From contig NC_092092.1 in the NCBI RefSeq assembly GCF_045679555.1, positions 23,674,969-23,738,968 of the forward strand: 64,000 nt of DNA. The letters run 5' to 3'. This document shows positions 53,356-64,000 of this stretch, one piece after another. Position 1 is the stretch's first letter, and every line of letters starts with the position of its first letter. Both the position numbers and the translations under genes were made by a program. The DNA comes from Salvelinus alpinus (taxonomy: Eukaryota; Chordata; Actinopteri; Salmoniformes; Salmonidae). The notes below the pieces were generated by a model. It was not told the origin of the DNA. It saw nothing but the letters and a program-made list of their open reading frames with translations, and ran no database searches.

Positions 53356-53700
53356 CAGTACCAGTCAAAAGTTTGGACACTCCTACTCATTCAAGAGGTT
53401 TTATTTTTACTATTTTCTACATTGTAGAATAATAGTGAAGATGTCAAACATATTAAATAATACATATGGAATCATGTAGTAACCAATAATTTTTTTTAAC
53501 AAATCAAAATATATTTGGGATTCTTCAAAGTAGCCACCCTTTGCCTTGATGACAGCTTTGCACACTTGGAATTCTCTCAACCAGCTTCACCTACATGATT
53601 CCATATGTGTTATTTCATAGTTTGTCTTCTATTATTCTATAATGTAGAAAATAAAGAAAAACCCTTGAATTAGGTATTTTCAAACTTTTGACTGGTACTG
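53356..53700. mobile_element. Tc1/mariner-type MITE, 345 bp
   Basis: The ends CAGTACCAGTCAAAAGTTTG and CAAACTTTTGACTGGTACTG are perfect inverted repeats flanked by TA at 53354-53355 and 53701-53702. A second inverted pair, TGATTCCATATGT / ACATATGGAATCATGTAG, lies inside. The remnant AAGTAGCCACCCTTTGCCTT comes from the transposase region of the parent element. Confidence 0.92.
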
Positions 53701-53829
53701 TATTTCTCAAACTGCCATTATAGAAACTATTTCAAACGGCTGTTAGAGTCAATGGGCACCACAATGGTTTTCTCAAGTTGAGCAGCAATATATTTTAGCC
53801 CACATTTAAAGCCAGACAGAAAATCTAAA

Positions 53830-55470
53830 TCAAATCAGGCAGTTTACCTTGTTGTTCTTGGGCACAGGGACTATGGTGGTCTGCTTGAAACATGTAGGTA
53901 TTACAGACTCGGTCAGGGAGAGGTTGAAAATATCAGTGTACACACTTGCCAGTTGGTCAGCGCATGCTCGGAGTACACGTCCTGGTAATCCGTCTGGTCC
54001 TGCAGCCTTGTGAATGTTGACATGGTTAAAGGTATTACTCACATCGGCTACGGAGAGCGTGATCACACATTCGTCAAGAACAGCTGATGCTCTCATGCAT
54101 GCTTCAGTGTTGTTTGCCTCGACACGAGCATAGAAGTAATTTAGTTTGTCTGATAGGCACGTGTCACTGGGCAGCTCGCGGCTGTGCTTCCCTTAAGTCC
54201 GTAATAGTTTGCAAGCCCTGCCACATCCGACGAGCGTCGGAGCCGGTGTAGTAGGATTCAATCTTAGTCCTGATTTGATGCTTTGCCTGTTTGATGGTTT
54301 GTCGGAGGGCATAGCGGGATTTCTTATAAGCATCCGGTTTAGAGTCCCGCTCCTTGAAAGAGGCAACTCTACCCTTTAGCTTAGTGCGGATGCCTGTAAT
54401 GCATGGCTTCTGGTATGTATGTACGGGCACTGTGGGGACGACGTCATCGATGCACTTATTGAGGAAGCCAGTGACTGATGTGGTGTACTCCTCAATGCCA
54501 TCAGAAGAATCCTGGAACATATTCCAGTCTTTGCTAGCAAAACAGTCCTGTAGCTTAGCATCTGCATCTGACCACTTCCATATTGAGCGAGTCACTGTCA
54601 CTTCCTGCTTTAGTTTTTGCTTGTAATCAGGAATCAGGAGGATAGAGTTATGGTCAGATTTGTCAAATGGAGGGTAAGGGAGAGCTTTGTATGTGTCTCT
54701 CTGTGTGGTCTAAAGTTTTGGATTTTTTCTTCCTCTGGTTGCACATGAACATGCTGGTAGAAATGAGGTAAAATGTATGTTTCCCTGCATTAAAGTCCCT
54801 GGCCACTAGGTGTGCTGCCTCTGGATGATCATATTCTTGTTTGCTTATGGCCTTATACAGCTCGTTGAGTGTGGTCTTAGTGCCAGCATCGGTTTGTGAT
54901 GGTAAATAGACAGCTACAAAAAATATAGATAAACTTCCTTAGTAAATAGTGTGGTCTACAGCTTATCATGAGATACTCTACCTCAGGTGAGCAAAACCTT
55001 GAGACATCCTTAATATTAGATTTTGTGCATGAGCTGTTATTGACAAATAGACACAGACCGCCACTCCTTGTCTTACCAGAGGCAGTTGTTCTATCTTGCT
55101 AATGCACAGAAAACCCAGCCAGCTGTATGTTATCCATGTCGTCGTTCAGCCACAAATCGGTGAAACACAAGATATTACAGTTAATGTCCCGTTGGTAGGA
55201 TAGTTTTGATCGGAGCACATCCATTTTATTATCCAATGATTGCTTGTTGGCTAATAGGACTGATGGTAGAGGAGGATTATGCACTTGCCATCGGATTTTT
55301 ACAAGGCACCCCGACCTACGTCCCCGATATCTCTGTCTCTTCTTCATGCGAATGACGGGCCTCGTCGGGTTTCTGAAGTAAATCCTACGTGTCCGACTCG
55401 TTAAAGAATAAATATTAGTCCAGTATGAGGCGCTACTAAGGCATAAGAAAGAGCTGTATAATGACATTTG
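53830..55470 (-). mobile_element. Jockey/Rex1-like LINE, endonuclease to early RT, decayed
   Basis: On the minus strand, 55467-55099 gives PPLPSVLLANKQSLDNKMD and NILCFTDLWLNDDMDNIQLA (endonuclease start). 54601-54164 gives KWSDADAKLQDCFASKDW and ARRMWQGLQTITDLREAQ. 54096-53830 gives [20 protein letters not shown] and [19 protein letters not shown] (RT start). Stops and frameshifts lie between them. It belongs to the same family as the 3' fragment at 43215-44125. Confidence 0.82.
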
Positions 55471-55488
55471 GAAGAGTTGTATAAATAG

Positions 55489-55753
55489 TAGGCTTGGGCG
55501 GTATCCAGATCGTCATACCGACCTTGTACCGGGATATTCGGTAATACTGGCACTGGACACAAACCCCACTGTACTTGTAAAATCCCATAGAGAATAACTA
55601 AATGTGAACGATCGCATTGAAAATGTATACAGTCTCTGACCTGTTGTTGTGTTGTTTTCAATACCGTCAACACCTATTGTGTTGACGGTATTGAAAAAAA
55701 CAGCCCATGGCCATCTCCAAATAATCCAGTATACGGTATACCACCCAAGCCTA
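55489..55753. mobile_element. hAT-type MITE, 265 bp
   Basis: The termini TAGGCTTGGGCGGTATCC and (right) ATACCACCCAAGCCTA are inverted repeats. Flanking octamers ATAAATAG (55481-55488) and ATAAAGAC (55754-55761) look like a decayed 8-bp duplication. An internal palindrome, TTCAATACCGTCAACACC / TGTTGACGGTATTGAA, is centred near 55678. Confidence 0.75.
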
Positions 55754-55799
55754 ATAAAGACATTAGGAAGAGCTGTATAAAGATATTAGAAAGAGCTTG

Positions 55800-56370
55800 T
55801 CGGGAAGTGTGCGGTGTGCCCGAATACACAAGTGGCAATGAGTAAACACTAAAAAATAGTTCAAGTTTCAGATGCTTTTACTTTGTCTTACGGCTCTTAC
55901 TTGCTAAGATTTTAGTGTCTCTGGAGTTTTAGTCTACAAAGCCGTTGAGGCAAGAGGGTGGTTAAAGATGGCGGCCACCTGTAGTCTCAGGCGGTGGCTT
56001 CACTGGCAGAGTCCGCAACTCTCCTTCTGAGGAGTCTGTAGATGGCGAGAGAAACAAAGGAAGACACAGCATGCCTAGTCTAACTGCTCCCATTGAGTGA
56101 GGTCCAGCCTGCACTCTTGTGCCAGTCAGTTGATTAGGGAATGCCTTGCAGGTGTGCTGATTAGTAATCCTGCACAGGTGTGTTGGGTGGTGCTGTCTTC
56201 GGCTGGCCTGGTGCTGAACTGAGTGCTGCTGTCCACTGTGTTGCAGTCCGTGCCGCTGTCCATGGTGCTGAAGTGAGTGCACCTGTCTCCTGTGCGGAGG
56301 TAGGTGGCACTGTCCATGTTGCTGAACTGGGCATTCTTCAGCCACAGTTAGGCATGGGCATTTCACGGTG
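55800..56370. other. Unassigned insertion between minisatellite blocks
   Basis: About 570 bp, containing GATGGCGGCCACCTG and repeated GTGCTGAACTGAGTGCTGC / GTGCTGAAGTGAGTGC motifs, separates single units of the 23-bp repeat from the main array. Short frames over it are not convincing as genes. It may be a mobile element or remnant exon of unknown origin. Confidence 0.4.
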
Positions 56371-56376
56371 CCACAA

Positions 56377-56818
56377 AGCTGTATAAAGGCGTTAGGGGGA
56401 GCTGTATAAAGGCGTTAGGGGGAGCTGTATAAAGGCGTTAGGGGGAGCTGTATAAAGGCGTTAGGGGGAGCTGTATAAAGACGTTAGGGGGAGCTGTATA
56501 AAGACGTTAGGGGGAGCTGTATAAAGACGTTAGGGGGAGCTGTATAAAGACGTTAGGGGGAGCTGTATAAAGGCGTTAGGGGGAGCTGTATAAAGGCGTT
56601 AGGGGGAGCTGTATAAAGGCGTTAGGGGGAGCTGTATAAAGGCGTTAGGGGGAGCTGTATAAAGGCGTTAGGGGGAGCTGTATAAAGGCGTTAGGGGGAG
56701 CTGTATAAAGGCGTTAGGGGGAGCTGTATAAAGGCGTTAGGGGGAGCTGTATAAAGGCGTTAGGGGGAGCTGTATAAAGGCGTTAGGGGGAGCTGTATAA
56801 AGGCGTTAGGGAGAGCTG
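56377..56818 (+). repeat. 23-bp minisatellite, about 19 units
   Basis: Units of AGCTGTATAAAGGCGTTAG plus GGGG are almost identical. A block of four carries GACGTTAG instead of GGCGTTAG. Diverged single units lie at 55450-55488 and 55754-55798. Confidence 0.97.
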
Positions 56819-57749
56819 TGAGACAAAGGCAAGAGCATTGTAGCAGAATAGTGGAAGAGAGGAGAGGCAGGATGTGAATGCACATATTTACCTCAGCAAT
56901 TTATCAATGAAATGGAGACACTAAGTGTCATTCCGGGATAAAGATGAATGCAGTAATTTATACGGAAATCATACCGTATGAACAGAATTGAATGATAGCC
57001 TGGTAGTATCAGCACTTAAAACAGTGATTTAAAATATTTGGATACATTCCATAGACTTGTTGTGAAACAGGACGGTGGTAGTCTAATATCAGCTGATCTG
57101 TATGGATGAAGACAGAGATGTTTTCATCTACTTCCTCGTCTCCTTTCTAATCAGCATGTGGCCAATGGAACCTGGGGGACAGGTGGGCTGCCTCACCTGA
57201 CCCCTGTCTACTGCCTGACCCCTAGTCTTCCTGTGTGTCTAGACTGGTGTATCAACCTCAGGGGATATCCCCCTCTTTCCCCCACCCATAAATTGTTGCT
57301 TTGCCATTTATTTTAACTCTAATCACTGCCCTCTCAGCCAGTGTACTGTCATGAGAGGGCAACACAGACCACGTCTAGGCTGTATGTTTTGTCATGTAAT
57401 AGTCATGACAGACCATAATAGTCATGACAGACCATAATGTTTCCAGTTTACATCTCTCACTTCTACACAGATATCTCAGAATGATGCTAGACACTTGTTC
57501 AGACACATCCAAAACATTTGTTCAAATACATTAGTTGTAGAGCCAATAACTCATGCATGAAAACTCATAGATAAAGCACTACAAAATGTTCCCTGCAGGG
57601 GTAAAAATGTACAAATAATTATGATATCTGAAATCTACTCAGAGTCCATGTGACACCCTTGAGGAAATCTAATTATTGTGACTCAGACAGTTAGTCTGAA
57701 GAAGCCTATTGTACGCCAGTGGCATTCTATCCTCATGAATGCAATTTTG

Positions 57750-57833
57750 CCCTAAATGGCACCCTATTCCCTATGGGCCCTGGTCAAAAGTAGTGTACTA
57801 TATAATGAATAGGGTGCCATTTGGGATACATAC
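57750..57833. repeat. SPR copy 15
   Basis: CCCTAAATGGCACCCTATTC, GGGCCCTGGTCAAAAGTAGT and AATAGGGTGCCATTTGGGAT; half of the centre is lost. Confidence 0.85.
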
Positions 57834-58484
57834 CAAATCTAATTTTGGCCTGTGTTTGAAGAGGGCGCAAAGCAGACAGACAACTGCATTGGGTAGTGGA
57901 CTAGACTGGAGGAGCTCAGTGGTGAGCTATGGTGAAGAAGGGGCTCTCTGAAGCCAGACTGAGTTGAAATTCAATTTGGGATGTTGGTAATGTTTCCTTA
58001 AGTCAATTTTGATGAAATCTTAGCTACTGACTGATCTCTGGGTAAACAAATACCTCTGTCAGTTCTTAAACTTCTGAAATCCCTCCTTCTGTTCTCCTAT
58101 AATTATTTGTAAATAAATAATTTATATTTGTCACTGCATTATTCATGTTGTGCTTTTCTTTTGTTCTCTGTCTATTCAACATCAATTGAGGCTTGTACCT
58201 TTTTCAAGTGATCATGTTTAGGTCATCCTGTGCTCTCACAGAAACCAAACAAAGACAGTGCAACTTGACAAGCAGAATGTTGTCAAACAGTTGTCTGTCT
58301 GTCTCTGTCTGTCTTTCTAGCTCTCTGTTGTAATGTCATAATGAGTACAGTTACATGCACAAAACTGAATGTAGGCATCTTAGAAGTAGTTTTCACGTAC
58401 AGACTATATGTCCGAACTCGGAATCAAATATGCTTATTAGGGATGCACGATATATTGGTGAACATATCGGAATCAGACGATATC

Positions 58485-59780
58485 TATGGGGGTACCACAG
58501 GGTTCAATTCTCGGGCCGACTCTTTTCTCTGTATATATCAACGATGTCGCTCTTGCTGCGGGTGATTCCCTGATCCACCTCTACACAGACGACACCATTC
58601 TGTATACATCTGGTCCTTTTTTGGACACTGTGTTAACTAACCTCCAAATGAGCTTCAATGCCATACAATACTCCTTCCGTGGCCTCCAACTGCTCTTAAA
58701 CGCTAGTAAAACTAAATGCATGCTTTTCAACCGTTCGCTGCCCGCACCCACCCGCCCGACTAGCATCACTACTCTGGACGGTTCTGACTTAGAATATGTG
58801 GACAACTACAAATACCTAGGTGTCTGGCTAGACTGTTAACTCTCCTTCCAGACTCATATCAAACATCTCCAATCCAAAATTAAATCTAGAAATGGCTTCC
58901 TATTTCGCAACAAAGCCTCCTTCACTCACGTCGCCAAACATACCCTCGTAAAACTGACTATCCTACCGATCCTCGACTTTGGCGATGTCATTTACAAAAT
59001 AGCAACCAATACTCCACTCAGCAAATTGGATGCAGTCTATCACAGTGCCATCCGTTTTGTCACCAAAGCCCCTTATACCACCCACCACTGCGACCTGTAT
59101 GCTCTCGTCGGCTGGCCCTCGCTACATATTCATCGCCAGACCCACTGGCTCCAAGTCAACTATAAGTCTATGCTAGGTAAAGCTCCGCCTTATCTCAGCT
59201 CACTGGTCACGATAACAACACCCACCCGTATCACACGCTCCAGCAGGTATATCTCACTGGTCATCCCCAAAGCCAACTTCTATTTGGCCGCCTTTCCTTC
59301 CAGTTCTCTGCTGCCAATGACTGGAACGAATTGCAAAAATCGCTGAAGCTGGAGACTTATATTTCCCTCAATAACTTTAAACATCAGGTAACCGATCGCT
59401 GCAGCTGTACATAGCCCATCTGTAAATAGCCCACCCAATCTACCTACCTCATCCCCATGTTGTTTTTATGTACTTTTCGACTCTTTTGTACACCAGTATA
59501 TCTACTTGCACATCATCATCTGCACATCTATCACTCCAGTGTTAATTTGCTTAATTGTAATTACTCCGCTACTATGGCCTATTTATTGCCTTACCTCCTC
59601 CCGCCATTTGCACACACTGTATATAGACTCTTTTTTTGTCTATTGTGTTTATTCCATGTGTAACTCTGTGTTGTTGTTTGTGTCTCACTGCTTTGCTTTA
59701 TCTTGGCCAGGTTGCAGTTGTAAATGAGAACTTGTTCTCAACTAGCCTACCTGGTTAAATAAAGGTTAAATAAAAAAAAT
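58485..59780 (+). mobile_element. 5'-truncated LINE inside the hAT element
   Basis: RT motifs [19 protein letters not shown] and [10 protein letters not shown] are followed by [11 protein letters not shown]-stop and, past that stop, HVAKHTLVKLTILPILDFGD and MLGKAPPYLSSLV. The 3' end reads GTTGCAGTTGTAAATGAGAA, CTTGTTCTCAACTAG and GGTTAAATAAAGGTTAAATA. That tail is closely related to the tail of the second SINE family at 21358, 24187 and 61183. Confidence 0.82.
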
Positions 59781-60659
59781 CAAATTAGTTAAAAATGCCA
59801 TAATCGGTATCGGCCGATGTCTAGTTTAACGCCACTATGTGCAAAACTGATGTCAAAGCTGACGTGCATAACTATATAACGTAGGTACATGACGTAATGA
59901 TGCCACGTAAAATTATGCGCTATACGTGCAACACAGCATTCCTAAACTAGCCCACAATGTCTGCTGTGTGGATCGAGCAGTCTACAAGTCGAGCAGTCAT
60001 TTGAAAGAGTGAGTTGTCTCGCTGAAATTTTCTTTAAGGCGAAATCCATTAAAGCCAAGATAATGTAATTTATTGCCCTTGACAATCAACCGTTCTCTGT
60101 CGTATGTGATGTTGGCTTTCGCCGACTGGTCGAGCACCGGTACACACTACCAAGTGCACAATTTTTCAGATGTTGCCCTACCGGAGTTACACAGTAATAG
60201 CGTCACTGGTATTAGCTTCACAACATACTATGGAACGCCGTTTGGATCTTTGCGTGTCAAAAAAGATACAGTAACACTGTCTAAGCTGTACAAAAAAGTC
60301 GGCTAACAAGCAAACACCGGCCACGAACGTTGTGTTTACAATATCGCGTTGGTAATAAAGCATAATTTGTTCGACCGCAACTTCTGGGGTAGCTAGCTTT
60401 AGCTTGGTACCAAGCTAGCACCAATACATCCAGCCTGAAAACAATAAACAGTAGAACCTGCAGTCATTTTCATTATTCTTAGCAATGATTTAGGAATCCT
60501 TGTGAGTAACTATTAGCTAGGTAGTCACTTGTTCTTCGCCTATTGAAATTGAACTTCAGTTCATGAAAATAAATAGCTAGTCAGCTTTGGGCAACAGGGC
60601 TAAGTTGCTAACATTATAAGCAGTCAGCCAGCTTCATCTGGCTAGTGAGGCTCAACCGC

Positions 60660-60872
60660 ACTGGGTTATGTGTGGTGAAGCTAGCCACAATAAGGATTAG
60701 GCACAATAGTGGAATTTGCAGGTTTGCCTTTAAAATGAAAGAATGTCATTGACAGTAATGCAAATGAATACAAATAGTAGAATTATGCCATACTTTTATT
60801 TTTAAGGCTAACCGCAAAGTACACTATTGTGGCTAATCCTTATTGTGGCTAGCTTCACATAGATTGGTCCAA
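60660..60872. mobile_element. Inverted-repeat MITE inside the hAT element
   Basis: GTGAAGCTAGCCACAATAAG with GATTAG is matched at the other end by CTAATCC and TTATTGTGGCTAGCTTCAC. The interior is AT-rich and non-coding. Confidence 0.75.
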
Positions 60873-61182
60873 CCACTATTAATCAAATAAGAACTGTCTT
60901 ATAAATTAGGTTTATTTTAGATGATGACACCTAGCTATATAGTTAGCTAGCTACTGAAACAGATGTTGTGTTATTTGACACGTCAAATAGTGTTATTTGA
61001 GGTGTATCCTTTTTGACACACAAAGACCCAAACGGCGTTCCATAGAAATCCTGGTTGAGAATGAAACGACTGAACAAATGAACAACGAAACAGCACATCA
61101 AGTAAGTGAAAGAAGTAGGTTTTGATTATGTTTTACTGGTAATGGGGACATACGTAAATGCCAACAAAATAACTTGTGTGTG

Positions 61183-61382
61183 TGTAACCTTTATTTAACT
61201 AGGCAAGTCCGTTAAGAACAAATTCTTATTTATAATGACTGCCCGGACGACGCTGGGACAATTGTGCGCCACACTATGGGACTCCCAATCACGGCCGGAT
61301 GTGATACAGCCTGGATTCGAACCAGGGACTGTAGTGACGCCTCTTGCACTGAGATGCAGTGCCTTAGACCACTGCGTCCATG
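61183..61382 (-). mobile_element. tRNA-derived SINE (second family) inside the hAT element
   Basis: Minus-strand GGACGCAGTGGTCTAAGGCA and GGTTCGAATCCAGGCTG are the promoter-box region. The tail is TTATAAATAAGAATTTGTTC with GCCTAGTTAAATAAAGGTTA. Confidence 0.82.
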
Positions 61383-61653
61383 TGTGTGTGTTAACTATTT
61401 AACTGTACTAGAATGCTTAAAAGGCCACTAAAATTGTAAATATTGGTTATCGGTATCAGGTTTTTTTTGGCAAGGGATTTATCGGTATCGGTCAAAAATG
61501 TCATATCGGTGCATCACTAATGCTTATTATTTTGAGTGGCAATTTTCTTCATTTATCAGAGTGCCATGTAGCCTGATTTCAGATGTCTATGTAAACAGGA
61601 TTATTAGTAAAATAATTATTATTGGAAAGCATGTAAACGTTTTAATCGAACTA

Positions 61654-63003
61654 TACTGAACAAAAATATAAATGCAACATGTAAAATATTGGTCCCATGT
61701 TTCATGAGCTGAAATAATACAAAAAAATGTTGTGCACAAATTTGTTTACATCCCTGTTAGTGAGCATTTCTCCTTTGCCAAGATAATCCATCCACCTGAC
61801 AGGTGTGGCATATCAAGAACAGCATGATCATTACACAGGCCACTCTAAAATGTGTCATTTTGTCACACAACACAATGCCACAGATGTCTCAAGTTTTGAG
61901 GGAGTGCGAAATTGTCATGCTGACTGCAGGAATGTCCACCAGAGCTGTTGCCAAAGAATTTAATGTTAATTTCTCCACCATAAGTTGCCTCCACGTCATT
62001 TTAGAAAATGTGGCAGTACATCCAACCGGCCTCACATCCGGCTTCTTCACCTGCGGGATCGTATGAGACCAGCCACCCGGACAGCTAATGAAAATGTGGG
62101 TTTGCACAACCAAAGAATTTCTGCAAAAACTGTCCGAAACCGTCAAGCTCATCGGCGTGCTCGTTGTCCTCACCAGGGTCTAGACCTGACTGCAGTTCTG
62201 CATCGTAACCCACTTCAGTGGGCAAATGCAAATGCTCACTACTGGCATGCTGGAGAAGTCTGCTCTTGACGGATGAATCACGGTTTAAACTGTATGATGG
62301 CAGACAGCGTGTATGGCCTTGTGAGGGCGAGCAGTTTGCTGATAACAACATTGTGAACAGAGTGCCCCATGGTGGCTGTGGGGTTATGGTATGGGCAGGC
62401 ATAAGCTACGGACAATAAACACAATTGCATTTTATCAATGGCAATTTGAATGCACATAGATACCGTGACAAGGTCCATTGTCGTGCCATTCATCTGCCGC
62501 CATCACCTCATATTTCAGCATGATGATGCGTGACCCTATGTTACAAGGATCTGTAAACAATTCCTGGAAGCTGAAAATGTCCTAGTTCTTCCATGGCCTG
62601 CATACTCATCAGACATGTCACCCATTAAGCATGTTTTGGATGCTCTGGATCGACGTGTACGACAGCATGTTCCAGATCCCGCCAATATCCAGCAACTTCG
62701 CACAGCCATTGAAGAGGATTGGGACAACATTCCACAGGCCACAATCAACAGCCTGGTTAACTCTATGCGAAGGAGATGTGTCGCTCTGCATGAGGTAAAT
62801 GGTGGTCACACCAGAGACTGACTGGTTTTCTGATCCATGCCCCTACCCTTTTTTTAGGGTATCTGTGACCAACCGATGCATATCTGTACTCCCAGTCATG
62901 TGAAATCCATAGATTTGGTACTAATTTATTTATTTAAATTGACTGATTTCATTATATGAACTGTAACTCAGTAAAATCTTGTTGTTTATATTTTTGTTCA
63001 GTG
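61654..63003 (+). mobile_element. Tc1-like transposon, degenerate (family A, second copy)
   Basis: The ends TACTGAACAAAAATATAAAT and TTATATTTTTGTTCAGTG are flanked by TA at 61652-61653 and 63004-63005. Transposase pieces are GMSTRAVAKEFNVNFSTIS near 61950, a catalytic-domain part ending HGGCGVMVWAGISYG near 62410, and MSPIKHVLDALDRRVRQH to HEVNGGHTRD-stop at 62821. Frameshifts separate them. Confidence 0.88.
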
Positions 63004-63040
63004 TACATCACAGTTCTTGGTGCAACACTATGTTTGCATC

Positions 63041-63122
63041 TAAAATGGTACCCTATTCCCCCATAGGGATCTAGTCAAAAGTAGTGCACTATATATTGAA
63101 TAGGTTGCCATCTGGGATACAC
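63041..63122. repeat. SPR copy 16
   Basis: AAATGGTACCCTATTCCCCC, AGTCAAAAGTAGTGCACTAT and GAATAGGTTGCCATCTGGGA. Confidence 0.8.
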
Positions 63123-63428
63123 CCTATGTCAGTCCACCCACAGTTTTCCATTAACACGCGGGATTTTGCCTGCCTGTGAACACTTTGACAACAGAGTCTT
63201 TCCGACATCGCACACTACAATGCAGACTGAGTAACTGCACCATTACGTTAAATACTGTTGTGGTTTCTGCAGGCTAGATTATTTTCTGTCATGTATCACC
63301 ACCTGTGGATTTGTATGCCGTTGAACATTATTTTCCACTATGTGCCAATAATTCTCCCCCTCTCTTTCTCTCTCTCTCTACATCTTTCCATAGTTTTTAA
63401 TCATCCTTCTATGGGTTTCCCTCCATAG

Positions 63429-63615
63429 AGAGCTGTGCTGGGTGTCTGCCCCCTTTGTAGTGGGATCAGGATCAGGACTATGGTTCATGTTCATCATAGA
63501 GACATGTAGCACCTCACTGCCTCAGTATCTGGACACCTGGACACCTCCAGACACCTGAACACCTCCGAACACCTGAACACCTCTGAACACCTGCCTAGCC
63601 TGCTATCTATTTATG
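63429..63615 (+). other. Candidate non-coding 5' exon of the gene starting near 40.4 kb
   Basis: A pyrimidine-rich tract ends in CCTCCATAG at 63428 and a good donor, TTTATG/GTGAGT, follows at 63615. The interval has a short ATG frame (MVHVHHRDM, then stop) and a small CACCTGAACACCTCC-type tandem. It ends in ATG exactly at the donor. Another acceptor, TTTCCATAG, lies at 63392. No protein homology is visible. The 63616-64000 sequence after it shows nothing else. Confidence 0.25.
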
Positions 63616-64000
63616 GTGAGTCATCATCTCTCAGGTTTCACACAACTAAGACTACACCTGTCTGACTGGCTCTTCAATTATTTAGGTCTAAACCGATGTT
63701 ACTCATGCTCAGCAGCTCTCTATAGAAACAGGCTGTTGGTGTAAAAGAGAATGTGTTCTCAATGACATACCTGGTTAAAAAAAGGCAAGCACAAAGTGTT
63801 CAGTGGTGTTTAATAAGCTGTACCTGTTTTGGCATAAACTGAATGAATAGCGGTTCTGTCAGTCAGGGAATGCATTTCGAGGGTATAATGTAGCTAGCTT
63901 TAACTGAATACTGTGCTTTTCTAATCAGGGTGGAACACGTATTGCAAGCTTTGATCTTGGTTAGCCCTTTAGCAGTGATGTTTGCTAATGAGTTTTTTCC

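Larger units (their letters stand above)
58438..61519 (+). mobile_element. hAT-type (ZBED-like) element, 3.1 kb with nested LINE and SINE
   Basis: The ends TAGGGATGCACGATAT and (right) ATATCGGTGCATCACTA are inverted repeats. A perfect 8-bp duplication, ATGCTTAT, flanks it at 58430-58437 and 61520-61527. A transposase remnant around 60060-60200 reads LDNQPFSVVCDVGFRRLVEH, then after a frameshift YQVHNFSDVALPELHSN, resembling hAT transposases with a BED finger. Frameshifts and insertions make it inactive. Confidence 0.88.
40400..63428 (+). other. Large repeat-filled interval, presumed first intron
   Basis: There are no host coding exons on either strand. The stretches 45740-46800, 48080-49380, 49470-50040, 51720-53350 and 56825-57740 show no element I can name apart from short palindromic repeat copies and simple sequence. 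Confidence 0.45.

Noticed and set aside
56377-56818. CRISPR-like regular array (also 50408-51355)
   Set aside because: The units are contiguous with no unique spacers, and the DNA is a vertebrate nuclear genome; these are minisatellites.

Overview
The window is nuclear DNA of a salmonid fish (Salmo, Oncorhynchus, Salvelinus or a close relative; the species cannot be fixed by eye). The reasons are spliced vertebrate genes with long repeat-filled introns, tRNA-derived SINEs of the salmonid HpaI type, Sleeping-Beauty-like and other Tc1 transposons, hAT elements with 8-bp target duplications, several non-LTR retrotransposon families, and about sixteen copies of a short palindromic repeat typical of salmonid introns.

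Genes, left to right. (1) 3118-17039 (+): the C-terminal part of wnk4, twelve exons, about 986 residues; the kinase domain lies upstream of the window. It encodes a PF2-like domain, a long Pro/Ser/His-rich linker, an RFQV SPAK/OSR1-docking motif, a seven-copy 13-residue tandem repeat, an acidic tract, a coiled coil and a KGVTF-type C-terminus. The last exon supplies only the TAA stop. (2) 19675-20494 (-): coa3, two exons, 100 aa, a cytochrome c oxidase assembly factor. (3) 20716-31569 (+): cntd1, seven exons, 313 aa, a meiotic cyclin-like protein that shares a compact divergent promoter region with coa3. (4) 33047-37144 (-): marchf10, seven exons, 732 aa, a RING-CH ubiquitin ligase. (5) About 40.2 kb to beyond the right edge (+): a candidate 5' exon ending at 40399, a long intron, and a second candidate non-coding exon at 63429-63615. 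By synteny (human MARCHF10 and TANC2 are divergent neighbours) this may be the start of tanc2, which is inference only. All splice junctions listed for genes 1-4 were checked for GT/AG sites and reading phase.

The rest is repeats. wnk4 introns hold a Tc1 nested in a terminal-inverted-repeat element, an HpaI-type SINE, an L2-type LINE fragment and microsatellites. cntd1 intron 3 holds a 1.46-kb hAT element; intron 4 holds a decayed L1-like LINE that was itself hit by a Sleeping-Beauty-like Tc1 and by a 358-bp element with a 5-bp target duplication. From 40.4 to 63.4 kb there is a long-inverted-repeat element containing a LINE, an almost perfect 112-bp palindrome, minisatellites of 48, 56 and 23 bp, jockey-like LINE fragments, a 3.1-kb hAT element hosting a LINE and a SINE, and a second Tc1 copy.

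I found no new multi-gene system. The most interesting signals are regulatory or structural: a (TG)n tract very close to the marchf10 acceptor that joins the two halves of the RING-CH domain, the wnk4 coding minisatellite beside the RFQV motif, the palindromes, and two LINE/SINE pairs that visibly share 3' tails.
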